From: Lachnospiraceae bacterium
Lineage (GTDB): Bacteria > Bacillota > Clostridia > Lachnospirales > Lachnospiraceae
Length of the DNA: 64,000 bases
Assembly (NCBI GenBank): GCA_021770785.1
Contig: JAETQH010000002.1
Location: forward strand, 1-64,000
Direction: 5' to 3'
Below, one piece after another: positions 37,838 through 46,309 of this stretch (positions within the stretch are counted from its first letter, which is position 1; each line of letters starts with the position of its first letter). Below the pieces are notes generated by a model, which had not been told where the DNA came from, did no database searches, and saw only the letters and a list, made by a program, of their open reading frames with translations. Both the position numbers and the translations under genes were made by a program.

Positions 37838-38976
37838 TTTCTGTCCTCCTGATGCTTCCTATTGCCGGGCGAAAGCTCCGCCTGGGAAATGTGCTGCCCT
37901 TTGTTTCTCTTTCCCATAGGAAGGCGCACCGTAAATGTACTTCCCTTTCCCTGTTCGCTTTCCACCTGTATCGTGCCGTCTAACATTCGCACGATTCGGA
38001 GCGCAAGGGCAAGCCCCAGACCGTTTCCACTGGTAGAATGAGAAGTGTCTCCCTGATAAAATTTATCAAAAATGTGCTTCATGGTATCCTTACTCATCCC
38101 GCACCCGGTATCACTTACCGATACGACAACCTCTTCCTCTGCGGTAGTCTGGGTAAGTCTTACTGCCCCGCCTCTTTCCGTGAATTTCATGGCATTGGAT
38201 AACAGATTAGTCCACACCAGTTCCAAAAGGCTTTCATCCGCATTTATCATGACCCTGTCTTCCAACTCCGCATCAAATGTAATTTCTTTCTCTTCCCACA
38301 CATTCTCAAATTGCAGGGAACACTGACACAACTGTTCGCAAAGGTTATACTCCTCCATGACCGGCTGAATATTCTGTTTTTCCAGCTTGTTCAGCTTTAA
38401 GATATTCGTAATCAGTGAAGATAATTTCTTTGATGACTGAATAATGGTGTCTACATACATCTGCTGCTCTTCTAAAGACAGCTTTGTATTTTTCAACATT
38501 TCCGCTGAATTTTGCACTACAGCAATCGGTGTTTTGATTTCATGGGACACATTGGAAAAAAAGTCCGTTTTTAAGATTTCAATGCTCCCTAGCTCTTCCA
38601 CCATCTTATTGAAATCCATAATCATAACATCCAGATAATCTAATTTTTCCGGCGTATGGAGGGGTGGGATATAAACGGAAAAATCTCCGTTTGCTACCTT
38701 GTCGGTTGCCTCTGCCATCTGCTTCATGGGCACTTCATAAATTTTTCGTATCTGCAGGCTAATCCATAATGTAACAAAAACGGAAATCAATACCCAATAG
38801 AAGATAATGACCACGGTTTGGGCAACGTCACTAAGCTTGAGCGTGTTTATTCCTACGATAAGCCCCATATGCACCCCGCTCATGAGCAGCAAAACGACCA
38901 ATATCTGAAAAAACATGGACACCGGAAAATGTGTGCCCCGCACCTTATACCCCTGTCTGGTCACTTCCTGCTTCAT
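37834..38976 (-). CDS. Sensor histidine kinase
   Basis: 380 residues. Two transmembrane helices (about 20-42 and 52-75) enclose only a very short extracytoplasmic loop. Then come HAMP, DHp with H145 (NVSHEIKTPI) and the ATPase domain (WTNLLSNAMKFT, VSDTGCGMS, FDKFYQGDTSHS, GNGLGLALA). The minimal sensor region suggests intramembrane sensing or sensing through a partner, perhaps one of the two membrane proteins encoded downstream. It overlaps the response regulator gene by 4 bp. Confidence 0.93.
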   Translation of the reverse strand: MKQEVTRQGYKVRGTHFPVSMFFQILVVLLLMSGVHMGLIVGINTLKLSDVAQTVVIIFYWVLISVFVTLWISLQIRKIYEVPMKQMAEATDKVANGDFSVYIPPLHTPEKLDYLDVMIMDFNKMVEELGSIEILKTDFFSNVSHEIKTPIAVVQNSAEMLKNTKLSLEEQQMYVDTIIQSSKKLSSLITNILKLNKLEKQNIQPVMEEYNLCEQLCQCSLQFENVWEEKEITFDAELEDRVMINADESLLELVWTNLLSNAMKFTERGGAVRLTQTTAEEEVVVSVSDTGCGMSKDTMKHIFDKFYQGDTSHSTSGNGLGLALALRIVRMLDGTIQVESEQGKGSTFTVRLPMGKRNKGQHISQAELSPGNRKHQEDRK

Positions 38977-39644
38977 TTCAGCACCGCCTTATAGCCCAAG
39001 CCCCGAATCGTCTTTATCTCAAAGGCATCACAGGCTGAGAACTTATCCCGCAGCTTTGTGATATAAACATCCACAGCACGCAAGCTGGTTTCGCTGTCTA
39101 CGCCCCAAAATTCGTCCATAAGCTGCGCCCGTGAAAAGGTCTTATTGGGATAGGACAATAATTTATAGATAATGTTAAATTCCCTTGTGGTTGTGGGAAT
39201 TTCCTCTCCATCTAAATCTGCCGACATGGCATCTGCATCCAATGTGAGATTACCTATTGTGATTTTCCGATTCACTTCTATGTTTGCCCGGCGAAGCAGT
39301 GCCCTTACCCGAAGCAGCAGCTCATCCAGCTCAATGGGTTTTACCATGTAATCGTCAATTCCAAGCCAGAAGCCCTTCTGTTTGGAATATAAATCATCCT
39401 TCGCAGACATAAACAGGATTGGAATATTCTTATTTACACGGCGTACACTCTCCGCAAATTCAAATCCGTCTACTCCCGGCATCATAATATCCGATATGAT
39501 TAACTCATATAGATTGTTGTACATTTCTTCGTAGGCGTCTTCTGCATTCAGACAACCTCTGGCTTCAAAACCGCTGTTATTTAGGTAGGAGCATACTACT
39601 TTATTCAAATTTGTATCATCTTCAACCACTAATATGTGTATCAT
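38973..39644 (-). CDS. OmpR-family response regulator
   Basis: 223 residues. The receiver has acidic residues E8, D9, D10 and phosphoacceptor D52 (LIISDIMMPG); the winged helix has REFNIIYKLLSYPNKTFSRA and AVDVYITKLRDKF. It is the first gene of a four-gene operon with the kinase and two membrane proteins. A direct repeat lies over its promoter. Confidence 0.94.
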   Translation of the reverse strand: MIHILVVEDDTNLNKVVCSYLNNSGFEARGCLNAEDAYEEMYNNLYELIISDIMMPGVDGFEFAESVRRVNKNIPILFMSAKDDLYSKQKGFWLGIDDYMVKPIELDELLLRVRALLRRANIEVNRKITIGNLTLDADAMSADLDGEEIPTTTREFNIIYKLLSYPNKTFSRAQLMDEFWGVDSETSLRAVDVYITKLRDKFSACDAFEIKTIRGLGYKAVLK

Positions 39645-39673
39645 TCTCTGCCTCCATATTCTATTTTGGGGGA

Positions 39674-39714
39674 ATTATAACATAGATTTGTTTGAGAATT
39701 GTTAAAGTTTGAGA
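39674..39714 (-). promoter_or_regulatory. Promoter and candidate operator of the two-component operon
   Basis: Minus strand -10 box TATAAT (39674-39679). Upstream there are two exact 8-bp direct repeats TCTCAAAC (39707-39714 and 39690-39697), starting 17 nt apart, over the -35 region, which lacks a good TTGACA match. The pattern suits activation by the OmpR-type regulator itself; autoregulation is inferred. Confidence 0.5.
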
Positions 39715-39736
39715 GATTTTTGATTTTTTACGGCAC

Positions 39737-39767
39737 AAAAAATCAGCCTCGCAAAAAGACTGATTTT
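39737..39767 (-). terminator. Terminator of tRNA-Pro
   Basis: Minus strand AAAATCAG...CTGATTTTTT hairpin with T-run, immediately downstream of the tRNA. Confidence 0.75.
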
Positions 39768-39781
39768 CCATGGTTTTTTAG

Positions 39782-39855
39782 TCGATGCGACAGGATTTGA
39801 ACCTGCGACCTCTGCGTCCCGAACGCAGCGCTCTACCAAGCTGAGCCACGCATCG
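39782..39855 (-). tRNA. tRNA-Pro (CGG anticodon)
   Basis: A 74-nt cloverleaf on the minus strand: acceptor CGATGCG pairing with CGCATCG, anticodon stem CTGCG/CGCAG with loop TTCGGGA (anticodon CGG), and T arm with GGTTCAAATCC. The discriminator is A and the CCA end is not encoded. It reads CCG proline codons. Confidence 0.95.
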
Positions 39856-40042
39856 TTTTTTCTGTACATTCATAAATCGTGCTTAATTATATTAACATAC
39901 TTCTTGCACATTGTCCAGCAAAATTTTATTTTATTTTCATCTTTCTTTCCTGACGCTCCTCTTTCTGTTATAATAAGAAATCATGTATCCCCGCCCTTCC
40001 ATCAAATTTATTTATGCTTATATCCAAAGAAAGGAATCCGTT

Positions 40043-40774
40043 ATGCCAAAAACTGTATTAATTACCGGAGCCTCCCGGGGCATTGGACGTGCCATCGCTG
40101 TTGCCTTTGCCGGGGCAGGTTACCGTCTGGTTATCACCTGTTCTAACTCCCGGGAGGAATTACTCTCCCTCAAGCAGGAATTAAAAACTCAGTTTCATGT
40201 TGACGTTCTCCCCAGTATCGGAGACGTCTCTTCCTATTCCTATATGCAGCAGCTGTTTTCCGAAATAACAGAACGGTTCGGCGGCGTAGATGTGCTCATT
40301 AACAATGCAGGCATTTCACACATTGGTCTGCTCAGCGATATGACGATAGGGGACTGGAACCGCATTGTAAGTACCAATCTCACTTCGGTCTTTTCCTCCT
40401 GTAAATTAGCCATCCCCTATATGGTGCACCAAAAAGCCGGAAAAATCATTAACATTTCCTCCGTCTGGGGCATTGCCGGGGCATCCTGTGAAGTGGCTTA
40501 TTCCGCATGTAAGGGCGGTGTCAACGCATTCGCCAAGGCGCTTGCCAAGGAGCTTGCCCCCAGCAATATCCAGGTCAATGCCATCGCCTGCGGCGTCATT
40601 GATACCCAAATGAATGCCTGCTTTTCTGAGGAAGAACGGAAAGCGTTAACGGAAGAAATCCCCGCAGGGCGCTTTGGACTGCCGGAAGAAGTGGCTGCCC
40701 TTGCCCTACAGCTTGCCGCCGGAAATGATTATCTCACGGGCCAGATTATCACTTTAGACGGAGGCTGGTTGTAA
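40043..40774 (+). CDS. SDR-family oxidoreductase, FabG-like (possibly EF-P 5-aminopentanone reductase)
   Basis: 243 residues from the ATG at 40043 behind AAAGGAA; this start gives the canonical MPKTVLITGASRGIGRAIAV. Rossmann motif TGASRGIG, NNAG, catalytic Ser (INISSVWG), and Tyr-x3-Lys (AYSACKGG) are intact; the C-terminus DYLTGQIITLDGGWL is typical. It stands alone, not in a fatty acid operon. Isolated Firmicutes relatives include YmfI, which reduces 5-aminopentanonyl-EF-P; that assignment here is only possible. Confidence 0.85.
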   Translation: MPKTVLITGASRGIGRAIAVAFAGAGYRLVITCSNSREELLSLKQELKTQFHVDVLPSIGDVSSYSYMQQLFSEITERFGGVDVLINNAGISHIGLLSDMTIGDWNRIVSTNLTSVFSSCKLAIPYMVHQKAGKIINISSVWGIAGASCEVAYSACKGGVNAFAKALAKELAPSNIQVNAIACGVIDTQMNACFSEEERKALTEEIPAGRFGLPEEVAALALQLAAGNDYLTGQIITLDGGWL

Positions 40775-40894
40775 ATTCCCATAAAGCAAGAACCGAATTC
40801 GCGTTCCGCGCATTTTCATAATTTCCTCCTATTTTTGTATTAGAATAAAAATCAGAACCGACACGGAACATATCTTTCGCCACGAGGTAGCTTT

Positions 40895-41242
40895 ATGAAT
40901 TTGGGGGAACGCATTCAATATCTTTTAGATGAAAAAGAAATAACCCAGCGGGAATTAGCAGAAAAACTCCATATGACTCCCAACACAATCAACGGTTATA
41001 TCAAGAACCGCCGCAGTCCGGACTGTGCCACGATTGTCCAGATTGCCAGAAATTTAGATACCAGCTCTGATTACCTTCTTGGAAACACCACCTGCCGCAC
41101 TTCCCCACAAGCCGTTATCTCCCCCGATGAAACTCTGCTGCTCAATAATTACCGTGGTCTTGATGACGAATACAAGGCAGTTTTAAAAGAAATCTCCTCC
41201 TGCCTCTATCGAAACTGCCAGCACCCCGAAAAAATACCGTAG
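40895..41242 (+). CDS. XRE-family transcriptional regulator
   Basis: 115 residues. The N-terminal helix-turn-helix (ERIQYLLDEKEITQRELAEK, MTPNTINGYIKNRRSPDCAT) is followed by an SDYLLGNT segment common to phage-repressor-like proteins and a short C-terminal helix. Ligand and targets are unknown. It stands alone between the SDR gene and a terminator shared with the convergent aldolase-GlgX gene. Confidence 0.88.
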   Translation: MNLGERIQYLLDEKEITQRELAEKLHMTPNTINGYIKNRRSPDCATIVQIARNLDTSSDYLLGNTTCRTSPQAVISPDETLLLNNYRGLDDEYKAVLKEISSCLYRNCQHPEKIP

Positions 41243-41279
41243 ATCGATACAGCTTATCTGCACAAATCTACGGTATTTT
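41231..41279. terminator. Bidirectional terminator overlapping the XRE gene stop
   Basis: A perfect 14-bp inverted repeat (41231-41244 with 41266-41279, AAAATACCGTAGAT arm) with flanking A/T runs between convergent genes. The left arm includes the end of the regulator ORF. Confidence 0.88.
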
Positions 41280-41287
41280 TATTTCAC

Positions 41288-44212
41288 TTATAAAATCGCA
41301 TCATATACCGGTTCCCATTCCTCCGGCACTTCCAGTTCTACTTTTCCTTCCGCTTCAGCCTCTAACACAATCACTGTCCTCGGCGGTATGGTCAAACGGC
41401 GCTTATTCTGGAACTCTGTAAATTCCTCCATGTTTTTTCCGTCCTCATATTCTACGGACGTATTCACGCAGACTTTCCATTGCAGTCCCTCCGGCAAATC
41501 CGGCAGCTGCATTCCAAGAGACTCCCAATAGGCGTTCATGGCATAAAATACAATTTCGTCCTTCGTGTCCGCCTCATCCCGTCCTGCATACATAATTCCA
41601 ATCAGACGTGTATTGTACTCCGTTCCGCCTTTCCACGGCGCACCATTATGAAAGCTGATTTCCGGCAGACTGCAGGATGCTCCCTTCGTGGTTTTCCGCA
41701 AAATCGCATATTTTTTACGGAATGCTATCATGTAACGACAGAAATCATGGATTTCCTTGTATTCCTCCAGCCTCGTCCAGTCTAACCAGGAAATGATATT
41801 ATCCTGACAATAGGCATTGTTATTTCCAAACTGGGTGTTGCAGAACTCATCTCCGGCATAAAACATGGCAGAGCCGCGGCTACACATCAACGTGGCAAAA
41901 GCATTCTTTATCATTCTGCGGCGCAGTCCTTTTACCTGAGGGTCATCCGTTTCCCCCTCCACGCCACAGTTCCAGCTGTTTCCATTATTATCCCCGTCTG
42001 TATTGCCCCAGCCGTTTTTCTCATTATGTTTCGTATTGTAGGAATACAAATCATACAGCGTAAAGCCGTCGTGACAGGTAAGGAAGTTCACCGAGGCACT
42101 TTTTCCCCGGTATTCCGGGTCGTATAAATCTTTAGAGCCAGTGATTCGGGTAAGCGCTGCTCCTGCTAAGCCCTCGTCACCTTTTAAGAAACGGCGGATA
42201 TCATCGCGGTATCTCCCGTTCCACTCCGCCCAGCGGCTAAAGGACGGAAAACTTCCCACCTGGTAAAGCCCTCCTGCGTCCCACGCTTCCGCAATCAGCT
42301 TCACTTTTCCTAAAATAGCGTCGCAGGCAATCGCCTGTAAAAGCGGCGGGTCCGCCATCGGCGCTCCTTTCTCATCTCTGGTAAGGATAGATGCCAAATC
42401 AAAACGGAAACCGTCTACACGGTATTCTGTTACCCAGTAGCGCAGGCAGTCAATGATAAACCTGCGGACTGCCGGATGGTTACAATTCATTACGTTGCCA
42501 CAACCGCTGAAATTATAGTAATATCCATCCGGTGTTAAAATATAATAAATATTATTATCGATGCCTTTAAAGGAGAAATTCGGCCCGTTTTCATTCCCCT
42601 CCGCCGTATGGTTAAAGACAACATCCAAAATAACCTCAATGCCGTTTTCCTTCAGCTCATAAATCAGCCGTTTTAACTCTTCTCCCTCATGGTTATGTTC
42701 CACAACCGAGGTATAACTGGTATTCGGCGCAAAGAAACAAACCGTATTATATCCCCAGTAATTATAAAGCTGCTCTCCGTCCACAATCCGGTAACTTTCC
42801 ATCTCGTCAAACTCAAAAATCGGCATAAGTTCCACCGCATTAATACCCAAATCCTTTAAATAAGGAATTTTCTGACGCAGCCCCTCGTAAGTTCCCTCCG
42901 TGCCGGGCGCTACTCCCGAGGATTTATCCTTGGTAAAGCCCCTGACGTGCATCTCGTAAATCACCAGATCCTCTGCTTCATACTCTAACTGCTTAATAGC
43001 TCCCCAGTCAAAGGTATTTTCCACAACTCTGGCATGGTAGGTAAAGTCAGCTCCGCCCTCCGGACGCTCCCCCCACTGCCTCTGCCCAGTTACGGCTCTG
43101 GCATATGGGTCCAATAATATATTATTTTTGTTAAAAAGCAGACCTTTTTCCGGCTCATACGGCCCTTCTAACTGAAAGGCATATTCAAACTCTTCAATAT
43201 TCAGCCCGAACACAAACATAGAGTAAGTGTTTCCCACATGATAAGCTTCAGGATACTTCAGTACTACAAAAGGCTCCTTCTCCTGCGGGCGGAATAACGC
43301 CACGCTACAGCTTGTCGCCCCAAAGGAATGTATCGTAAAGCTCACACCTCTCGCTGACGGAGTCGCTCCGTCACGGTTGTAAAAGCCCGGACGAACCTGA
43401 TAACCGCAAATTTCATCCAAGGGCTGAAGCCCTGTCTTCTGCATTTCTGCTTTCTGTGGTTTTACATGCCGCTGCTCTGCTTTCTGCGGTTTTACTCTGC
43501 GCCGCCATAATCCCATGTCTTCTTCCCCTCCATCCTGTACCTCTAGTTTTTCTACTTTTGTTTTATAATAATTTCTGCGCAATTCCACCAATTTGTCAAT
43601 GTTTTCTCTGTCAATCTCTTCCGCACCGCCTAACAAACGGGCAATGAGCGTGACTTTCGCAGACTGCTCCAACGTTTCCATATGGTAATATGCGGTATAA
43701 ATATCCGCTCCCATAGTCACAGCCCCATGATTTTTCAATAAAAGGGCATCGTGCTCCCGCAGATAAGGAGCGATTGCCTCCGATACTTCCGGTGTGGAAG
43801 GCGTAGCATAGGGCACAATCGGCACAGAGCCAAGGGAAAGTACCGTTTCTATCATAGAATGCTCATCCAATGCCTGATTCGCCACCGCAAATCCCGTGGT
43901 GGTTGGCGGATGGGCATGTACCACGGCACCTATATCTTCCCGTTCCGCATAACAGCGGAGGTGCATTTTTATCTCCGAAGAAGGACGATATTCCTCTCCG
44001 GCTTCTAGTATGTTTCCCTCAGCGTCTATTCTAACTAATTTTTCCGGTGTCACGAGGCTCTTAGAAATTCCGGTAGGCGTGGTTAAATAGGTTCCATCCT
44101 CTAATTTTACAGATACGTTCCCGTCATTTGCCGCCACCCAGCCTAACTGCCACATCCGTCGGCAGATATCACACATCTGTTTCCTTACATCCATATAACT
44201 TAATTCCATCAT
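41288..44212 (-). CDS. Fusion: class II aldolase/adducin domain + GlgX-type glycogen debranching enzyme
   Basis: 974 residues in one frame. Residues 1-222 form a complete class II aldolase: NDGNVSV, PSSE with E80, zinc ligands H99/H101 (VVHAHPP) and H162 (KNHGAV), as in L-fuculose/L-ribulose phosphate enzymes. A polar linker (223-262) carries a VKPQKAE duplication. From about 265 on lies an isoamylase-type debranching enzyme: N-terminal CBM48, (beta/alpha)8 barrel with D605 (DGFRFDLAS), E642 (LIAEAWDAGG) and D715 (TCHDG). Both halves look catalytically intact. The second codon is also ATG, and either could be the start. Confidence 0.93.
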   Translation of the reverse strand: MMELSYMDVRKQMCDICRRMWQLGWVAANDGNVSVKLEDGTYLTTPTGISKSLVTPEKLVRIDAEGNILEAGEEYRPSSEIKMHLRCYAEREDIGAVVHAHPPTTTGFAVANQALDEHSMIETVLSLGSVPIVPYATPSTPEVSEAIAPYLREHDALLLKNHGAVTMGADIYTAYYHMETLEQSAKVTLIARLLGGAEEIDRENIDKLVELRRNYYKTKVEKLEVQDGGEEDMGLWRRRVKPQKAEQRHVKPQKAEMQKTGLQPLDEICGYQVRPGFYNRDGATPSARGVSFTIHSFGATSCSVALFRPQEKEPFVVLKYPEAYHVGNTYSMFVFGLNIEEFEYAFQLEGPYEPEKGLLFNKNNILLDPYARAVTGQRQWGERPEGGADFTYHARVVENTFDWGAIKQLEYEAEDLVIYEMHVRGFTKDKSSGVAPGTEGTYEGLRQKIPYLKDLGINAVELMPIFEFDEMESYRIVDGEQLYNYWGYNTVCFFAPNTSYTSVVEHNHEGEELKRLIYELKENGIEVILDVVFNHTAEGNENGPNFSFKGIDNNIYYILTPDGYYYNFSGCGNVMNCNHPAVRRFIIDCLRYWVTEYRVDGFRFDLASILTRDEKGAPMADPPLLQAIACDAILGKVKLIAEAWDAGGLYQVGSFPSFSRWAEWNGRYRDDIRRFLKGDEGLAGAALTRITGSKDLYDPEYRGKSASVNFLTCHDGFTLYDLYSYNTKHNEKNGWGNTDGDNNGNSWNCGVEGETDDPQVKGLRRRMIKNAFATLMCSRGSAMFYAGDEFCNTQFGNNNAYCQDNIISWLDWTRLEEYKEIHDFCRYMIAFRKKYAILRKTTKGASCSLPEISFHNGAPWKGGTEYNTRLIGIMYAGRDEADTKDEIVFYAMNAYWESLGMQLPDLPEGLQWKVCVNTSVEYEDGKNMEEFTEFQNKRRLTIPPRTVIVLEAEAEGKVELEVPEEWEPVYDAIL

Positions 44213-44395
44213 ATCCTCTTTTTTGTTTTTCTTTTTAAAAATGAGTGTTTATTCAATTATAAGACCTATCCCGCAGAATTTCAACAAAGAAACTAAAATA
44301 CGGCGTAAACAATAACCACCGTTACAATTTCTACTGGTATTTTACCCAAAAGATGCTAAGATAACTATTAGAATAATGAAAAAGGAGTGTTCCCC

Positions 44396-45433
44396 ATGGC
44401 ACAGACGATTCACGTATCTAAAGTTTCCGACGGTTTTTCTACAGTAAGTGCCGCTTTAGACAGCATCCCGGCAGATAACGCCACACCCATTACCATCGAG
44501 ATAGCCCCCGGCATTTACCGCGAAAAGCTCACCGTCAGCAAACCCTATGTCACCCTGTCCGGGCTTGGCGGCAGCAGTAGCGACACGGTTCTCACCTATG
44601 ACGACTACGCCAACGCCCGGATGGAAAACGGCGAAAAATACGGTACATTCCGTTCCTACAGCCTTCTCATCGACACACATGATGTCACTTTACAGAATCT
44701 TACCGTTGAAAACGCTTCCGGGGATTCTAAAACCCACGGACAGGCGATTGCCCTCTATGCGGACGGCGACAGGCTGGTGTTCTCTAACTGCCGCCTGTTA
44801 GGGCATCAAGACACCCTGTTTACCGGTCCTCTGCCCCCCGTGGAAATCAAACCCGGCGGTTTTGCAGGTCCCAAACAGTTTGCTCCCCGTATCAACGGCA
44901 GACATTATTATAAGGACTGCTATATCTGCGGCGACATTGATTTTATTTTCGGCAGCGCCACCGCCTACTTTGAAAACTGCACCATCGAATCCCTCTGCCG
45001 CACCCTAGAAGACTCCTCTGCGGAAAATATACAGGGCTATGCCACCGCTGCCTCTACGCCGGAAGGCCAGGAATACGGCTACGTCTTTTCCCATTGCCGT
45101 TTCACCACCGACTGCTGTCCGGATGAATCCGTTTATCTTGGACGTCCCTGGCGGGATTATGCCAGAACCGTCCTCTTAAGCTGTGAACTCGGCAGCCATA
45201 TCCACCCGGCAGGGTTCCACGACTGGAACAAGGAAAAGGCAAGGGATACCGTCTTTTATGCGGAGTACAACAGCCTTCCCTTAGATACCGCGGACTGCCC
45301 CTCCTGTGAAAAGGGACTGTCCCCCTTCGGCTGCCGTGCCTCCTTCTGCTGTACCCTGGATGCTTTGCAGGCAGAACACTTTTCAAAAGAAAAGGTACTT
45401 TGCGGTTCTGACGGCTGGTTTCCTGTTCTTTAA
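44396..45433 (+). CDS. Pectinesterase, carbohydrate esterase family 8 (intracellular type)
   Basis: 345 residues from the ATG at 44396, 8 nt after AAAGGAG; a GTG three codons upstream is less likely. It is a right-handed beta-helix enzyme. Family motifs: GQAIALYADGDRLVFSNCRL, GHQDTLFTG, DFIFGSATAYFENC (catalytic Asp) and YLGRPWRDYARTV (substrate Arg). There is no signal peptide, so it probably demethylates imported pectin oligomers in the cytoplasm. It is divergent from the aldolase-GlgX fusion gene. Confidence 0.93.
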   Translation: MAQTIHVSKVSDGFSTVSAALDSIPADNATPITIEIAPGIYREKLTVSKPYVTLSGLGGSSSDTVLTYDDYANARMENGEKYGTFRSYSLLIDTHDVTLQNLTVENASGDSKTHGQAIALYADGDRLVFSNCRLLGHQDTLFTGPLPPVEIKPGGFAGPKQFAPRINGRHYYKDCYICGDIDFIFGSATAYFENCTIESLCRTLEDSSAENIQGYATAASTPEGQEYGYVFSHCRFTTDCCPDESVYLGRPWRDYARTVLLSCELGSHIHPAGFHDWNKEKARDTVFYAEYNSLPLDTADCPSCEKGLSPFGCRASFCCTLDALQAEHFSKEKVLCGSDGWFPVL

Positions 45434-45494
45434 TTTTTCGCCTACCACTATTTGCCCGCAGAAAATACAAAGCTTTTTTCTTATAAATGCTTTC

Positions 45495-45523
45495 TTGTAT
45501 ATTCACAGAAATAATGTTAAAAT
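45495..45523 (+). promoter_or_regulatory. Promoter upstream of the 50-residue membrane protein
   Basis: TTGTAT (45495-45500), 17-nt spacer, TAAAAT (45518-45523). The implied leader is about 130 nt and contains a CATAG...CTATG hairpin near 45588-45606. Confidence 0.55.
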
Positions 45524-45659
45524 ACATGATAGCAATAAATATTACGCAGAGTAGCAGCGTCCGCAACCGCCATTGCTCCTCTGCACACGCCATAGGTTTA
45601 CTGCTATGGTATATTTTTACAAACTCTGGTAATTACTACATCTAAGGGAGGTTTACCAC

Positions 45660-45812
45660 ATGCAGGAAAAAATTTATAAAGTCATGGGTTCCACCGGAGC
45701 AGCAACCCTCGCTGTCGGTATCTGCGTCCTGGTTGGTGGAATTGTATCCGGGATTCTTCTCATCGTAAACGGCGGAAGGCTTCTGAAAAACAAAGGAAAC
45801 GTCACCTTTTAG
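45660..45812 (+). CDS. Small single-span membrane protein (50 residues)
   Basis: 50 codons from ATG 45660 to TAG 45812, with an AAGGGAGG ribosome binding site 7-8 nt upstream. The product has a short charged N-terminus (MQEKIYKVMG), one Gly-rich hydrophobic helix (about 11-37) and a basic tail (GGRLLKNKGN). Promoter, ribosome binding site and a terminator over its last codons together support a real small gene. Function unknown. Confidence 0.7.
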   Translation: MQEKIYKVMGSTGAATLAVGICVLVGGIVSGILLIVNGGRLLKNKGNVTF

Positions 45813-45829
45813 ATGGCGTTTCCTTTTCT
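45793..45829. terminator. Terminator overlapping the end of the small membrane protein gene
   Basis: AAAGGAAACG pairs with CGTTTCCTTT across an approximately 14-nt loop, followed by a T-rich run. It also serves the convergent thioesterase gene. Confidence 0.8.
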
Positions 45830-45838
45830 TTTTCCCTC

Positions 45839-46252
45839 TTAAAACTCCTGAATTTTTTCTTTCAAGCGGTAGTAGGTAAATGTCCCGGTACACAAAAGTT
45901 CTCCGGCATCATCGGTAAGCAGCACCTCATAAACCCCCACTTTGCCGCCCTGCCGCACAGCCTTTGCTTCGCAGTATACATATTCCGTATTTTTTATGGG
46001 AAGCAGATAATTCAGACCTCCGTTTACCGTTGTAGTGTAGTTTCCGTAGGTCGCCGCTGCCACCCCTGCTAAAGTGTCCGCTAACGCATAGGAACAGCCG
46101 CCATGCATACCGCCGTAAATGTTGGTATATTCCGTTTTCAGCGGTGCCCGCCCCTTTGCATATCCCTCCCCTACCTCTAAAAGCTCCATTTCCAAAAGCT
46201 TGGAAAAGGGATTTGTCTCTGTAATATGAAATAATTCCTTTTTTAAACACAT
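45839..46252 (-). CDS. PaaI-family hotdog-fold thioesterase
   Basis: 137 residues with the hotdog signature YGGMHGGCSYALADTLAGVA and a C-terminal beta-rich half. Family members hydrolyse acyl-CoA, often phenylacetyl-CoA-like or medium-chain, often as a housekeeping repair enzyme. The substrate is not predictable here. It is 57 bp downstream of the DUF4422 gene in the same direction. Confidence 0.87.
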   Translation of the reverse strand: MCLKKELFHITETNPFSKLLEMELLEVGEGYAKGRAPLKTEYTNIYGGMHGGCSYALADTLAGVAAATYGNYTTTVNGGLNYLLPIKNTEYVYCEAKAVRQGGKVGVYEVLLTDDAGELLCTGTFTYYRLKEKIQEF

Positions 46253-46309
46253 AATAGTTCCGTCTCCTGCCTCAATCCTGTTTCTCTCTGCCGTTGTCAG
46301 TTCGATGCA

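Noticed and set aside
39782-39855. tRNA-Pro as the attachment site of the recombinase island
   Set aside because: It is about 16 kb from the island with intact chromosomal-type genes between, and no duplicated tRNA 3' end was seen near 56-64 kb.
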